From: Pseudomonas benzenivorans
GTDB lineage: Bacteria; Pseudomonadota; Gammaproteobacteria; Pseudomonadales; Pseudomonadaceae
Length of the DNA: 64,000 bases
Assembly: GCF_024397895.1 (NCBI RefSeq)
Contig: NZ_CP073346.1
Coordinates: 3,906,001 to 3,970,000 of the forward strand
Direction: 5' to 3'
The notes under the pieces are model-generated. The model made no database searches, was not told where the DNA came from, and was given only the letters and a program-made list of their open reading frames with translations. Within the stretch, counting starts at the first letter, position 1, and each line of letters starts with the position of its first letter. A program made the position numbers and the translations under genes. Positions 48,886 through 57,962 of the stretch are shown piece after piece.

Positions 48886-49940
48886 TGCCGCCCATGAGCA
48901 AGTCGCTGCGGGCCGGCCGGCGCCCGATCAAGGGTCAGCCGCAGTCGGGCTTCAGCCTGCTCGAGCTGACCCTGACGGTGGCCATCGCGGCGTTGCTGAT
49001 GGCCGGCCTGTCCGGGGTGGTCGGCACCAGCCTGCGCTTGCAGGCCCAGGCCCAGACGAGCAACGAGCTGACCGGTCAGGCCCGTTTCGCCCTCGAGCGC
49101 ATGGCCGCCGCGGTACAGGGCTCGCGGCGCCTGCTGCTGCCGCTGGCCGACAGCCCCAAGACCAACTGGCCCGAGCATATCCGCATGCAGAGCGTGCCGG
49201 CGCAACCGCCGCAGGGCAGCAGCAGCAAGGCCACCGCGGTGCTGGCGGTGACCCTCGACCCGACCCTGGATCTGGATGCCGATGGCTGGGCCGATGCCAA
49301 CAACGACAAGGACTACCTCGATTTGAACAAAAACGGCGTGCGCGACCCTGGTGAGCCCGAGCGCATCGACGAGGACCCGAGTCACGACAACAGCAGTGAC
49401 GGAGCGCCCGGCCTTCGCGGCATCGACGACGACGGCGATGGCCTGGTCGATGAGGGCTCGGACAATACCGACAACGACGAGGACGGCCTGATCAAGGAGG
49501 ACAAGCTCGACGGCCTCGACAACGATGGTGACGGCAGCGTCGATGAGGATCTGCCCAGTGACCTCAATATGGACCTGAAGGCCGGCGTGGCCGGCGTCGA
49601 CGACGATTTCGACGGCCTGATCGACGAAAGCCCACCGCCCGACGACGACGAAGACGGCAGGAATGACGAGGACTGGTTCGACCCGGTGGTCTTCTACCTC
49701 AACGGCAGCGACCTGATCGAGCGCTGGCCGTCCCTGGTCGACACCAACGGCGACGGCCTGGTGACCGGCGCGGACTTCACCGAGAGCGTGATCGCCAGTT
49801 CGGTCAGCCACTTCCGGATCGAACGCGTCGCCTTGAGCAACGGCCGGGCCGTACTGCTGGACCTGACCCTGGAGTTGAGCGGCAGCGGCGGCCAGAAGCG
49901 CCGCTTCAACACCCGCCTTCGCCTCGGAGCGCGCTTGTGA
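48882..49940 (+). CDS. GspJ/PilW-like prepilin with calcium-loop repeats
   Basis: A 352-residue prepilin-like protein. The cleavage site follows PQSG, then FSLLELTLTVAIAALLMAGL with Glu5. Residues 128-300 contain a run of acidic D-x-D-x-D-G loops: DLDADGW, DLNKNGV, DDDGDGLVDE, DNDEDGLIKE, DNDGDGSVDE, DDDFDGLIDE and DTNGDGLVTGADF. They resemble EF-hand/thrombospondin-type-3 calcium sites. The C-terminal part returns to a pilin-like beta domain. The start is ATG 48882 or the following ATG codons. Calcium probably folds or extends the insert (inference). Confidence 0.85.
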   Translation: MMPPMSKSLRAGRRPIKGQPQSGFSLLELTLTVAIAALLMAGLSGVVGTSLRLQAQAQTSNELTGQARFALERMAAAVQGSRRLLLPLADSPKTNWPEHIRMQSVPAQPPQGSSSKATAVLAVTLDPTLDLDADGWADANNDKDYLDLNKNGVRDPGEPERIDEDPSHDNSSDGAPGLRGIDDDGDGLVDEGSDNTDNDEDGLIKEDKLDGLDNDGDGSVDEDLPSDLNMDLKAGVAGVDDDFDGLIDESPPPDDDEDGRNDEDWFDPVVFYLNGSDLIERWPSLVDTNGDGLVTGADFTESVIASSVSHFRIERVALSNGRAVLLDLTLELSGSGGQKRRFNTRLRLGARL

Positions 49941-52117
49941 AGGGCGCCAGCCGGCCGCGCCGGGGCGGCCAGAAGGGCTACGTGCTGCTGGTGGTCATGG
50001 TGACCCTGACCCTGGTCGCCGCCATCGCCCTGCAACTGAGCCGGCAAAGCGGCCTGGAGGCGGCCATGGTGCGCGGCGAGGCGGCCACCACGCAGGTGCG
50101 CTATGTCGCCGAGGCCGGCCTCAATCACGGCCTCTGGCGGCTCGACCAGCTCGGCTGCAGCGCCGATCCCAGTCTCGGCGCGACCGCCTTCGGCGGCCAC
50201 AGCTACAGCGTCAGCGTGACCCCGACCAGCGGCTCGCCGGTGACCCTCAGCGCCAGCGCGGCACTGGCCGGCGGCGCCAGTCTGAGCATCCGCCGCGAGC
50301 GCCAGCGCCGTTACGCGCCGCCCGGCAGCCCGCTGGTGCTGCAACCCAATGCGGCCCAGGGCAAGGACACCTTTCTCTACCAGTGGAAGCCGGTCTGGAA
50401 TTACGGCGGCTCCGGCAACCTGGATGCCGGCGACAATGGCTGGGACAGCACGTGGCGGGCGCTGCTGCAGTTCGACCTCAGCGCCATTCCCGCCAGCGCG
50501 CGCATCGTCTCGGCGACCCTGGCCCTCTACCAGAACAACCCATCGATGAGCCCCGGCCGCCTTGGCGTGAGACGGATCAGGACGGCCTGGACCGAAGGTA
50601 GCAACAACGGCGCGAGCGGCAGCGGGGCCACCTGGAGCGAAAGCGCCCCCGGTGTGCCCTGGGCCACTGCCGGCGGCGATCTGGACGGCAGTGCCTTCGC
50701 CAGTACCCAAATGACCAATACGGTCGGCTGGTTCAGCTGGGATATCGGCAAGCTGGTGGCCGGCTGGGTGGCCGGCGAATACCCCAACCACGGGCTGGCC
50801 CTGGTCCACGAGACCCCCTGGGCCGCCGGCCGCTTTTCCAGCAGCGATGCCAGCGACCCGGCGCAGCGGCCCAAGCTGACCGTTACCTATGCCTGCGAGT
50901 GCGGCCAGAGCTGCGGCGCGCTCGCCGTGCCGAAGCCCGGTGTGCTGCTGGTGGTGCCCGACCCGGCGGCGCCGGATGCACAGGACAGCGCGCGCAAGGC
51001 GCTGATCGAGTCGTTCAACTACAGCGTCCGTCTGATCGACGACGATGCTCCGCACTTCACCTTCGACCAGGCGCTGACGGACGTGAGGGCCATCTACGTG
51101 AGCCTGCAAAGCAACAGTGCCGGTCTCGGCACGCGCCTGCGCAACGCCTCCGTGGGCATCGTCAACGAGCACGGCGGCCTGGCGGCCGATCTGGGCCTGT
51201 CGGCCAACAGTAACGTGACGGCCGCGCGCAACAGCATCAACGTGCTCGACAACAGCCATTACCTGACATCGCCCTTTGCCATTGCATCGACCATCATCAC
51301 CCGGTCGAACCAGCCGATGATCATCCTCGGCGGCCAGAAGGCCCCGGGCCTGATCATTCTGGCCGATGCCCTGCCTTCGACCAGCGCGCAGATACTCTCG
51401 CTGGTCGACAGCGGCGGCGGCCTCTACGGCGGCGGCACGGCCCCGGCGCGGCGGGTGCAGTTGCCCTGGGGCGCGCCGGGCTTCGACATCAAAGCCCTCG
51501 ACAGCAACGGTGAGGGCCTGATGCGCCGGGCCGTTGAATGGGCTGCGGGGATGGATACCAAGCTGCCGGCGGGCGGCAGCCAGGTGATGCTGATCGTCGC
51601 CAGTGACACCTACATCCGCGAATCCTCGATCAGCAGTTACGGCAGCAGCAGTTCGCTGAGCGTCGGGCGCAGCAACGGGCAGGGGCACAACATGCACAGC
51701 CTGCTGCGTTTCGACCTGAGCACGTTGCCGCCCGGTTCGCGGATCAATTCCGCGACCCTGCGCCTGTTTGCCGGCGCCCGCAACGGCGCCGAGCCCTTCA
51801 GCATCAAGGCGCACCGCATGACCCAGACCTGGGAAGCTGAGGCGGCCACCTGGACCAACGCCAACGCCGCCACCAACTGGAGCGGCGGCCCTGGCGGCAG
51901 CTACGCGCCGACGGCGGTGGCCACGCTGGCGGCGACGGGCACCGGCTGGTACCAGTGGAACCTGGCCCCCTTGGTCCAGGAGTGGGTCGATGGGCTCAGC
52001 CCCAACCAGGGCGTGGGGCTGATACACACGGCGGTCTCGTCGAACAACCGCGTCGATTTCCACAGCCTCGAGGGGGCCAGCCGGCCACAACTGGTGATCG
52101 AGTACAGTCCGCCCTGA
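49937..52117 (+). CDS. PilX/GspK-like tip subunit with two DNRLRE-type domains (putative adhesin)
   Basis: A 726-residue protein. N-terminus RRGGQKG then YVLLVVMVTLTLVAAIAL: a prepilin helix with Val instead of Glu at position 5, as in tip subunits. A beta-rich DNRLRE-like domain spans about 135-322 (LLQFDLSAIPASARIVSATL, and KLTVTYACE at its end). A ThuA/amidotransferase-like domain spans about 334-535. A second DNRLRE-like domain spans about 552-726 (DTYIRE, LLRFDLSTLPPGSRINSATL, ending QLVIEYSPP). Such domains occur in secreted carbohydrate-binding proteins. It is probably the surface-exposed adhesive or enzymatic tip. It overlaps the previous gene by four bases. Confidence 0.82.
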   Translation: MKGASRPRRGGQKGYVLLVVMVTLTLVAAIALQLSRQSGLEAAMVRGEAATTQVRYVAEAGLNHGLWRLDQLGCSADPSLGATAFGGHSYSVSVTPTSGSPVTLSASAALAGGASLSIRRERQRRYAPPGSPLVLQPNAAQGKDTFLYQWKPVWNYGGSGNLDAGDNGWDSTWRALLQFDLSAIPASARIVSATLALYQNNPSMSPGRLGVRRIRTAWTEGSNNGASGSGATWSESAPGVPWATAGGDLDGSAFASTQMTNTVGWFSWDIGKLVAGWVAGEYPNHGLALVHETPWAAGRFSSSDASDPAQRPKLTVTYACECGQSCGALAVPKPGVLLVVPDPAAPDAQDSARKALIESFNYSVRLIDDDAPHFTFDQALTDVRAIYVSLQSNSAGLGTRLRNASVGIVNEHGGLAADLGLSANSNVTAARNSINVLDNSHYLTSPFAIASTIITRSNQPMIILGGQKAPGLIILADALPSTSAQILSLVDSGGGLYGGGTAPARRVQLPWGAPGFDIKALDSNGEGLMRRAVEWAAGMDTKLPAGGSQVMLIVASDTYIRESSISSYGSSSSLSVGRSNGQGHNMHSLLRFDLSTLPPGSRINSATLRLFAGARNGAEPFSIKAHRMTQTWEAEAATWTNANAATNWSGGPGGSYAPTAVATLAATGTGWYQWNLAPLVQEWVDGLSPNQGVGLIHTAVSSNNRVDFHSLEGASRPQLVIEYSPP

Positions 52118-52191
52118 TCGGGCACCCTTGCCGTGGGCTCGCCGGACGGGCAAATCTGTTCCACTGGCAGTGACGGTCGGCTCGTTAACTC

Positions 52192-52200
52192 TGGTATACA
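52192..52200 (+). promoter_or_regulatory. candidate extended -10 promoter before the diguanylate cyclase gene
   Basis: TGGTATACA (TG-N-TATACA) lies 82 bases before the cyclase start, in the 164-base gap after the adhesin gene. Extended -10 boxes can function with a poor -35; TGACGG 18 bases upstream is weak. It could give the second half of the cluster its own promoter. Confidence 0.3.
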
Positions 52201-52281
52201 CTCAGTGCAGAGCCGGTTTAAGCGATAAGCATAAGAATAACTTGAACTTCTGGCGGCCTTCGGCGCCTTCAAGGAGCGATG

Positions 52282-53478
52282 ATGGCAGGGCTAGGGCAGC
52301 GCAGGCAGCAGTTTACCGAAGGTCTGAAAACCCTCTGGGCCGATGGCCGCTTCGTCGGCAAGGAACTCAGCGCCTACGCCGAGGCGCGCATGTTCAAGCA
52401 GGTGCGCGACGGCATCATGCTGCTGGGACTGGTGGCGCTGATGCTGCTCAGCTGCGGGGCCGCCTTCTACGCTTGGATCGGCCTCGACCAGCCACTTGAT
52501 CAGCGCTATGTCTACACCTTCTCGGTGCTCGCCCTGCTGGCCCTGAACACCATCGTCTCCTCCCTGGCCGTCAAGCAGACCCGCATTCTCTACCTGCTGG
52601 CCATCACCCTGCTGGTGATGAGCGGCTCGGCCTTCGTCCTCCTGGCCCATCAGACCGGTTCGCTCAATGCGGCGCTGCTCTCCAGCGTGGTGCTGCTGTT
52701 CATGGTGGTGCCGCTGGTGCCCTGGGGCGTGCGCGAGGCGAGTCTGGTGGTGGTGCTGATCTACCTGGTGTTCACCCTCTCGACCTTTAGCGTATCCGGG
52801 CGATTCGAAGAGCAGACCCTGTGGGGGCTGCAGTTTCTGATGATCGGCTCGGCGCTGATCACGTTGATCGTGGTGGCGCGCAACGCCGGGGTGCGTCGGC
52901 AGGACATCGAGTCGCACTACCTGCTGGAGCAGTCGCGTCAGGAAATGGAGCTGCTCTCGTTCAAGGATCCTTTGACCGGGGCCTGGAATCGGCGCTTTCT
53001 CGAGCATAACTTCGCCCAGCTGCTCGAGGACCTGCGCCGTCGCGGTGAGCCCTGCCACCTGGCGCTGCTGGATCTGGACGACTTCAAGGGGCTCAACGAC
53101 AGTTGCGGCCACCAGGCCGGTGATCTGGCGCTGCAGCGGCTGGTACGGGTGCTTCAGGAGCAGCTGGACCCCACCGCCTTGGTGATTCGCCTGGGCGGTG
53201 ACGAGTTCTTGCTGCTGCTGGCGGCGGCCGACCCGCAGGCCCTGCTCGCGGGCTGTGCCGAGGCGCTGCTGCGCGATCCGCTGCTCAGGCGCCAGCCGTC
53301 GATGCGGCCGGTGCGCTTCAGCGTCGGCCTGAGCGCGCTGGTCGGCAGCGGCGAGTGCAACCTGGAGCAGGCCTATCGCACCGCCGATCAGGCGCTGTAT
53401 AGCGCCAAGCGCAACCGAACTGCGCCTGCTGCAGCCCGGCCGCAGCGCCCGTTATCGGGCCCGGGGGCGCTTCTGTGA
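52282..53478 (+). CDS. membrane diguanylate cyclase
   Basis: A protein of about 398 residues with six membrane helices (about 45-205, MASE-like) and a C-terminal GGDEF domain. The motif IRLGGDEFLLLL is canonical, and DPLTGAWNRRFLE begins the domain, so c-di-GMP synthesis is expected. The RxxD inhibitory site is absent (DPTA at that place), so product inhibition may be weak. AAGGAG is five bases before ATG 52282; the ATG three bases earlier is less well placed. Its end overlaps the PilM-like gene (GTGA at 53475). Confidence 0.9.
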   Translation: MAGLGQRRQQFTEGLKTLWADGRFVGKELSAYAEARMFKQVRDGIMLLGLVALMLLSCGAAFYAWIGLDQPLDQRYVYTFSVLALLALNTIVSSLAVKQTRILYLLAITLLVMSGSAFVLLAHQTGSLNAALLSSVVLLFMVVPLVPWGVREASLVVVLIYLVFTLSTFSVSGRFEEQTLWGLQFLMIGSALITLIVVARNAGVRRQDIESHYLLEQSRQEMELLSFKDPLTGAWNRRFLEHNFAQLLEDLRRRGEPCHLALLDLDDFKGLNDSCGHQAGDLALQRLVRVLQEQLDPTALVIRLGGDEFLLLLAAADPQALLAGCAEALLRDPLLRRQPSMRPVRFSVGLSALVGSGECNLEQAYRTADQALYSAKRNRTAPAAARPQRPLSGPGALL

Positions 53479-54551
53479 CCGACGCTGCCATGGGACTGGT
53501 ACTGCCTGAACACAACAAGGCTCGCTACGGGGCCATTGGGCTGGAGTTCGCCCTGGGCAAGCTCAATGTGGCGCAACTGCGCCAGCACCAGGGGGACATG
53601 CAGATCCAGGCCTGCGCCTCGGTGCCCTATGGCCAGGATCGTGAGCAGTTGTTGCATTCGGCCCGGGCGCTGAAGCCGCTGCTGACCCAGCTGCTGCGTC
53701 AGCACCCGTTCAAGGGGCGGCGCGTGGTCACCACCCTGCCGGCGGCCATGGTGCGTACCCTGTCGCTGAATTATCGGGCGGCGGGCGAGCAGGGCGACGC
53801 CGCGGTGATTTTCGAACTGTTGCAGGGACGCCTGAAGGAGAATCTGGACGAACTGGTGATCGACTACATACCGACCCGCCAGGACCCGGAGCGCGCGGAT
53901 CGCTCCGCGATCGTGGCCATCACCCGGCGTGAGGAGGTGATCGGCTATCTGGAACTGCTGCGCAACGCTGGGCTGGAGGTCGAGGGGCTGGAGATCGGCC
54001 AGGTGGCCATTCGCCGCCTGATTACCAGCCTGACCGGAGGCGCCAGCACCGAGCACAATCTGGTGATCAATTTCGCCAGCCGGCGCAGCTACATCACCCT
54101 GATATCCGGCCGCCGCCTGCTGTTCGATCACCGCATGGACTTCGGCGAGGAGACGCTGCTGCAGCGCCTGTCCGCGGAGCTGCAAATCGATGCCGAGATG
54201 ATCAGGGCAATGCTGGCGGATCCTGAGTCGGCGGACGACAGCACGGAGCTGCAGGGCCTGGTCATGGAGGTGCTGCTGCCGGACCTGATGCACCTCGCCG
54301 AGGAGATCAATCGAGCATTGCTGTACGCCGCCTCGGAGCTGCACGGCCAGGCTGTCACGCGCGTTTATATGCTCGGCAGCTTGGCGCGTTGGCAGGGACT
54401 GCACGGTCAGCTGAGGCGTTTGATCAACATCGAGGTAGTCTTGCCCGATCCGCTATCGGCATTCGCCGATAGTTTCGCCTACAGGGGGCTGCGCCAGGAT
54501 CTGTGCATCGCCACGGGCCTGGCATTGAGGGGGCTGGGCGTCGATGCATGA
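53475..54551 (+). CDS. PilM-like actin-fold assembly protein
   Basis: A 358-residue protein like PilM/MshI. YGAIGLEFALGKLNVAQL at the start, a mid-protein LVINFASRRSYITLISGRRL (phosphate-binding-like strand of the actin fold), and LLPDLMHLAEEINRALLYA then RVYMLGSLARWQGL at the end fit the family. PilM binds the N-terminus of PilN inside the cell and links the platform to the periplasmic alignment complex. GTG start overlapping the cyclase stop; overlaps the next gene by eight bases. Confidence 0.85.
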   Translation: MTDAAMGLVLPEHNKARYGAIGLEFALGKLNVAQLRQHQGDMQIQACASVPYGQDREQLLHSARALKPLLTQLLRQHPFKGRRVVTTLPAAMVRTLSLNYRAAGEQGDAAVIFELLQGRLKENLDELVIDYIPTRQDPERADRSAIVAITRREEVIGYLELLRNAGLEVEGLEIGQVAIRRLITSLTGGASTEHNLVINFASRRSYITLISGRRLLFDHRMDFGEETLLQRLSAELQIDAEMIRAMLADPESADDSTELQGLVMEVLLPDLMHLAEEINRALLYAASELHGQAVTRVYMLGSLARWQGLHGQLRRLINIEVVLPDPLSAFADSFAYRGLRQDLCIATGLALRGLGVDA

Positions 54552-55206
54552 TTTCGATCTGATACCCCAGGATTATCGCGCCTGGCTGTGGCGCCGGCGT
54601 TTTGTCGTGCGCATGGTCTGGCTGCAGTTGCTGCTGGCCGCCTTGGTGGCGGCGGTGAGCCTGGGGCTGGGTTGGCAGAGCCGGCAGATGGAGCAGCGTC
54701 TGGAAGCGCTTCAGGCGCAGCGCAACATCAGCGATCTGCAGCGCACCCAGCTGCTCGAATTGGGCAAGGTCCACCAGCAGTTGCAGCAGCAGGCCCGGTT
54801 TCTGGAGGGGCTGCGCAGCGGCATCGCCGCCACGGATTTGCTGCAGGCGATCGATCGGGCTTTGGTGGACGAGGGGGTCTGGTTCATGCGCTGGAGTTTC
54901 CAGCGTGATGGCAGCCTGGTGGAACAGGCGGCCCCTCAGGCGGGCGACACCGGCTACTTTATTGTCGTCCCGTCGCAGACCTCGCCACAGGACAGTCAGC
55001 GCCAGGTGATGCAGTTCCACACGCGGATGAGCGTCAAGGGCCAGGCATTGGACCATGCGACCCTGTCGGCCTTCATCCGCCGCCTGTTGGAGCAGCCGCA
55101 AGTGACCGATGCCTACCTCAAACGCACCAGTGTGCGTCAGTACACAGCCTCGCAGGTGGTGGACTTCGACCTGGAAGTAATGGTCAGCAGCAAGGTGGCC
55201 GGATGA
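54544..55206 (+). CDS. PilN-like alignment protein
   Basis: A 220-residue bitopic protein. The cytoplasmic start MHDFDLIPQDYRAWLWRRR contains the conserved N-L-I/L-P-type segment by which PilN binds PilM. One membrane helix (VWLQLLLAALVAAVSLGLGW) is followed by a periplasmic coiled coil and a ferredoxin-like domain. It is part of the inner-membrane alignment subcomplex. Overlaps both neighbours by 8 and 4 bases. Confidence 0.82.
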   Translation: MHDFDLIPQDYRAWLWRRRFVVRMVWLQLLLAALVAAVSLGLGWQSRQMEQRLEALQAQRNISDLQRTQLLELGKVHQQLQQQARFLEGLRSGIAATDLLQAIDRALVDEGVWFMRWSFQRDGSLVEQAAPQAGDTGYFIVVPSQTSPQDSQRQVMQFHTRMSVKGQALDHATLSAFIRRLLEQPQVTDAYLKRTSVRQYTASQVVDFDLEVMVSSKVAG

Positions 55207-55766
55207 GTTGGGATCAATGGCTAAAAACGCTCGATAGCCGATCTCTGGTCCTGGCCGTGGGCGGCGCTGCACTGCTGCTGACGGTGGCGCTGGTCAGCCT
55301 TTTGCTGGTTCCGCAGGTTAAGAGCTATCTGGCAGTGGGCGACAGCCTGGCGCTGATCGAGCAGACGCCCGGCAGCGGCGAGCAGTTGGATCAGGAACTG
55401 GAGAGCCTGCGGCAAGTGGTGGCCCAGCTCGAGCGCCGGCTGCATGGCGATATGGCGCAGCTGCCGGCCAAGCAGCTGCAGAATTACGTGGTCGATGCCC
55501 TGCAAACTTTGTCCTGGCGCCATCAAGTGGCGCTGTCCAGCGTTGTCCCGCGCCAGGGCACCACCATCGATCGATATCAGGAGTTGGTGTTCGAGGTCGA
55601 ACTGAAGGGCAACTATTTCGACTTCTACGCCTGGCTGCAGCAATTGCGCGAAGCGCTTGGCTTCGTGGTGATCTCCCACTTTGATATTCAGCCCTTGTCG
55701 ACCGAGCCGGGACAGACGCCGTTGTCGATCAAGTTGTCCTTGACCACCTACCGGGAAATTAAATGA
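55203..55766 (+). CDS. PilO-like alignment protein
   Basis: A 187-residue bitopic protein. A membrane helix near residues 15-36 (LVLAVGGAALLLTVALVSLL), a coiled coil (LDQELESLRQVVAQLERRL), and a PilO-type periplasmic domain with FEVELKGNYFDFYAWLQQLRE. PilO dimerises with PilN. The ATG start overlaps the PilN stop (ATGA) and its stop overlaps the next start (ATGA). Confidence 0.83.
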   Translation: MSWDQWLKTLDSRSLVLAVGGAALLLTVALVSLLLVPQVKSYLAVGDSLALIEQTPGSGEQLDQELESLRQVVAQLERRLHGDMAQLPAKQLQNYVVDALQTLSWRHQVALSSVVPRQGTTIDRYQELVFEVELKGNYFDFYAWLQQLREALGFVVISHFDIQPLSTEPGQTPLSIKLSLTTYREIK

Positions 55767-56098
55767 GTCGATACTCGCTCGTGCTGTTGGCGATGACGTT
55801 TGGCATCCTGGCCGTGGCTGGAGAGTCACGGGCGGAGGTGACAACAGACCCCTTCAGCCGGCCCACGCTGTCCCAGGCTGCATCGCAGGCGGTTTCGCTC
55901 GAGGCCGGGGCGGGCCTGGAACTGCGCGGGATTCTGCTGGCCGGAGAACACTCGGTGGTCAATGTGGGCGGGACGATTGTTGCCTTGGGGGAGGCGATCG
56001 ATGGTTACCTGTTGACGCAGGTTTCTGAAGAAGCGGCGGTGTTTCGCAAGAACAATGAATCGATTCGAATCCGATTAAAAGGCCATGGGGAAGAGTAA
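55763..56098 (+). CDS. PilP/MshK-like periplasmic protein
   Basis: A 111-residue exported protein. A signal peptide ends near GESRAEV. The short domain LRGILLAGEHSVVNVGGTIVALGEAIDGYLLTQVS (shown here as strands) resembles the homology region of PilP/GspC/MshK, which bridges PilNO to the secretin. It is shorter than PilP and lacks a lipobox, so it fits MshK better. It ends three bases before the secretin start. Confidence 0.75.
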   Translation: MSRYSLVLLAMTFGILAVAGESRAEVTTDPFSRPTLSQAASQAVSLEAGAGLELRGILLAGEHSVVNVGGTIVALGEAIDGYLLTQVSEEAAVFRKNNESIRIRLKGHGEE

Positions 56099-56100
56099 CG

Positions 56101-57396
56101 GTGAAGTGCAGAAAGGGGCAGATGGGCGTTTCAGCGATCGCACGACCGTTGGGCTGGATGCTGGCGGGACTGATGCTCCTCCCCGCAGGCTCGGTCCATG
56201 CCATGCCGGTGACGCTGAACGTGGAGGCGGTGGAGATCGGCGAGGTCATGAACATGCTTTCGCGCCGCAACCGGATCAATATCCTTTTATCCAAGGAGGT
56301 GACCGGGCCGGTATCGGTCAATCTCTATGATGTCGGCGAAGCACAAGCGATCCGCATGATCGCCGGCGCGGCCGGTTTTGTCGTCGAGCAGCGCGACGGC
56401 AGCTATTTCATCGTCAGTCGCGAAGACAGCGGCAAATACGATTACAGCAACCTGACGCAACTGCGAACCTTCAAGATCCAGTACTCGGACCCGCTGCTGA
56501 TTCAGGAGATCCTGCAGAAGCACCTCTCGCAGTACGGCAAGATCACCACCCTGGGCGATCGCAGCCTGCTGGTGGTGGAGGACCAGCCAGTCTTCCTCGA
56601 GCGCATCGCCAAGCTGCTCAAGGATATCGATCTCAAGCCCAGGCAGATCCTGATCGAGGCGCAGATCATGGAGGTCACCCTGGGCGACAGCGAGGATTTC
56701 GGCATCGACTGGAAGGTGCTGTTCAGCGGTGGCAAGGGCGTGATCGGCACCACCGGGCTGGCGCCCGCGGTGGACGGTCTGTTCATCGACTTCGTCAATA
56801 AGGACGTCGATTTCTTTCTTCGGGCCCTGCAGCAGAATGACCGCCTAAGAACCCTGTCGACGCCCAAGATTCTGGCGCTGGAGGGCAAAGAGGCACGCGC
56901 CGTGATCGGCGACCGGCAGGGCTTCAAGGTCACCACCACCATCAATCAGGTGACCACCGAGAGCATCGAGTTCCTCGAATCCGGGGTGATCCTCAAGGTC
57001 AAGCCAACGGTCGATGACGAGGGCCGAATCCTCATGGATATCCACCCGGAGGTCAGCTCGGGGGCGATCGATCAGCTGGGCATTCCTTCGCAGAAGACCA
57101 CCGAGGTGTCCACCCAGATGCTGGTCAACGACGGCCAGACGGTGTTCATTGGCGGCTTGATGAAGCAAAACCTGATCGAGGGCCGCAGGGGTGTGCCCTT
57201 TCTCAGCAAGATCCCCTTCCTGGGCCGGGCCTTCTCGCAGAACTTCAGCACCAACATCAAAACCGAAACCGTGGTGTTCATCACCCCCTACATCGTCGAC
57301 GGCAATCAGAGGGTGCTCAGTCGCATGAGCGAAGAGGGCACGGGGACGATCGAGCGACTGCAGCGCACGCCGCCCGAGCCTTTCGACCTGCCCTAA
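56101..57396 (+). CDS. secretin (MshL/PilQ-like outer-membrane channel)
   Basis: A 431-residue secretin. A signal peptide ends near GSVHA-MP. N0/N1 domains (about 32-160) precede the C-terminal secretin barrel (about 185-400), with the signatures FLRALQQNDRLRTLSTPKIL, ESGVILKVKPTVDDEGRIL and TEVSTQMLVNDGQTVFIGGL followed by VPFLSKIPFLGRAF. It is shorter than PilQ, without AMIN domains, like MshL. The GTG start has GGGGAAGAG upstream. It is the last gene of the cluster. Confidence 0.93.
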   Translation: MKCRKGQMGVSAIARPLGWMLAGLMLLPAGSVHAMPVTLNVEAVEIGEVMNMLSRRNRINILLSKEVTGPVSVNLYDVGEAQAIRMIAGAAGFVVEQRDGSYFIVSREDSGKYDYSNLTQLRTFKIQYSDPLLIQEILQKHLSQYGKITTLGDRSLLVVEDQPVFLERIAKLLKDIDLKPRQILIEAQIMEVTLGDSEDFGIDWKVLFSGGKGVIGTTGLAPAVDGLFIDFVNKDVDFFLRALQQNDRLRTLSTPKILALEGKEARAVIGDRQGFKVTTTINQVTTESIEFLESGVILKVKPTVDDEGRILMDIHPEVSSGAIDQLGIPSQKTTEVSTQMLVNDGQTVFIGGLMKQNLIEGRRGVPFLSKIPFLGRAFSQNFSTNIKTETVVFITPYIVDGNQRVLSRMSEEGTGTIERLQRTPPEPFDLP

Positions 57397-57570
57397 GCCT
57401 ATTTCCGACGAGCAGTACCGGCTCGCAACGCGGCCCCTGGGGCAGGGTTGGCCGGCGTGCATGAAGGCTGTCCGCCGGCTCCAGGGGAATGCCGACAGTG
57501 CCGCAATGGTCCAATCTAGAAAGAATACGGTTTTAGCTGGATTGCGGTTGTCAGTAGGGAGGTGGCAGTG

Positions 57571-57795
57571 ATGGCCAAGTGGATGATTACCTACAGTAAA
57601 GACGAGGGGGCCGGGGTGTTGGAGGTCGAGTCGGCGACCAAGCCGAGCATGGAGCAAGCGGTGCAGTGGTTGCTGGAAATGGCCGGACGGGACTTCGAGG
57701 CGCAGGAGCCGGATAGCCCTTACGAGATTCAGACGCCCGCGGTGCGCCTGCTGGAGTGTTACGGCATTACCGTGACCAGTATCAGTGAGGAGTGA
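57571..57795 (+). CDS. small soluble protein of unknown function (74 residues)
   Basis: A 74-residue protein beginning MAKWMITYSKDEGAGVLEVE and ending CYGITVTSISEE, with an alternating strand/helix pattern and no motif I recognise. GGGAGG lies nine bases before ATG 57571, so translation is likely. It follows the secretin by 174 bases. Small stand-alone proteins of similar pattern exist in Pseudomonas, but I cannot name a family or role. Confidence 0.65.
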   Translation: MAKWMITYSKDEGAGVLEVESATKPSMEQAVQWLLEMAGRDFEAQEPDSPYEIQTPAVRLLECYGITVTSISEE

Positions 57796-57853
57796 GCGGC
57801 GCGGCACGGGTCGCCGCTGCTGCCCGTGAGCGGCATCGAGGCAAAATCCAGGC

Positions 57854-57880
57854 AAAAGAAAGGGCGCCAGCAGGCGCCCT
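57854..57880 (-). terminator. terminator of quiP
   Basis: On the minus strand AGGGCGCC, four-base loop, GGCGCCCT is followed by TTCTTTTG. It lies 83 bases past the quiP stop and also faces the small gene on the plus strand. Confidence 0.7.
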
Positions 57881-57962
57881 AAAACGATGAACTATGGAGT
57901 AAGTCTGCAGGTTCAGAGCGGCGGCCCGGGCCATCGGTTCAAAATGACCCGACGAACGGTCG

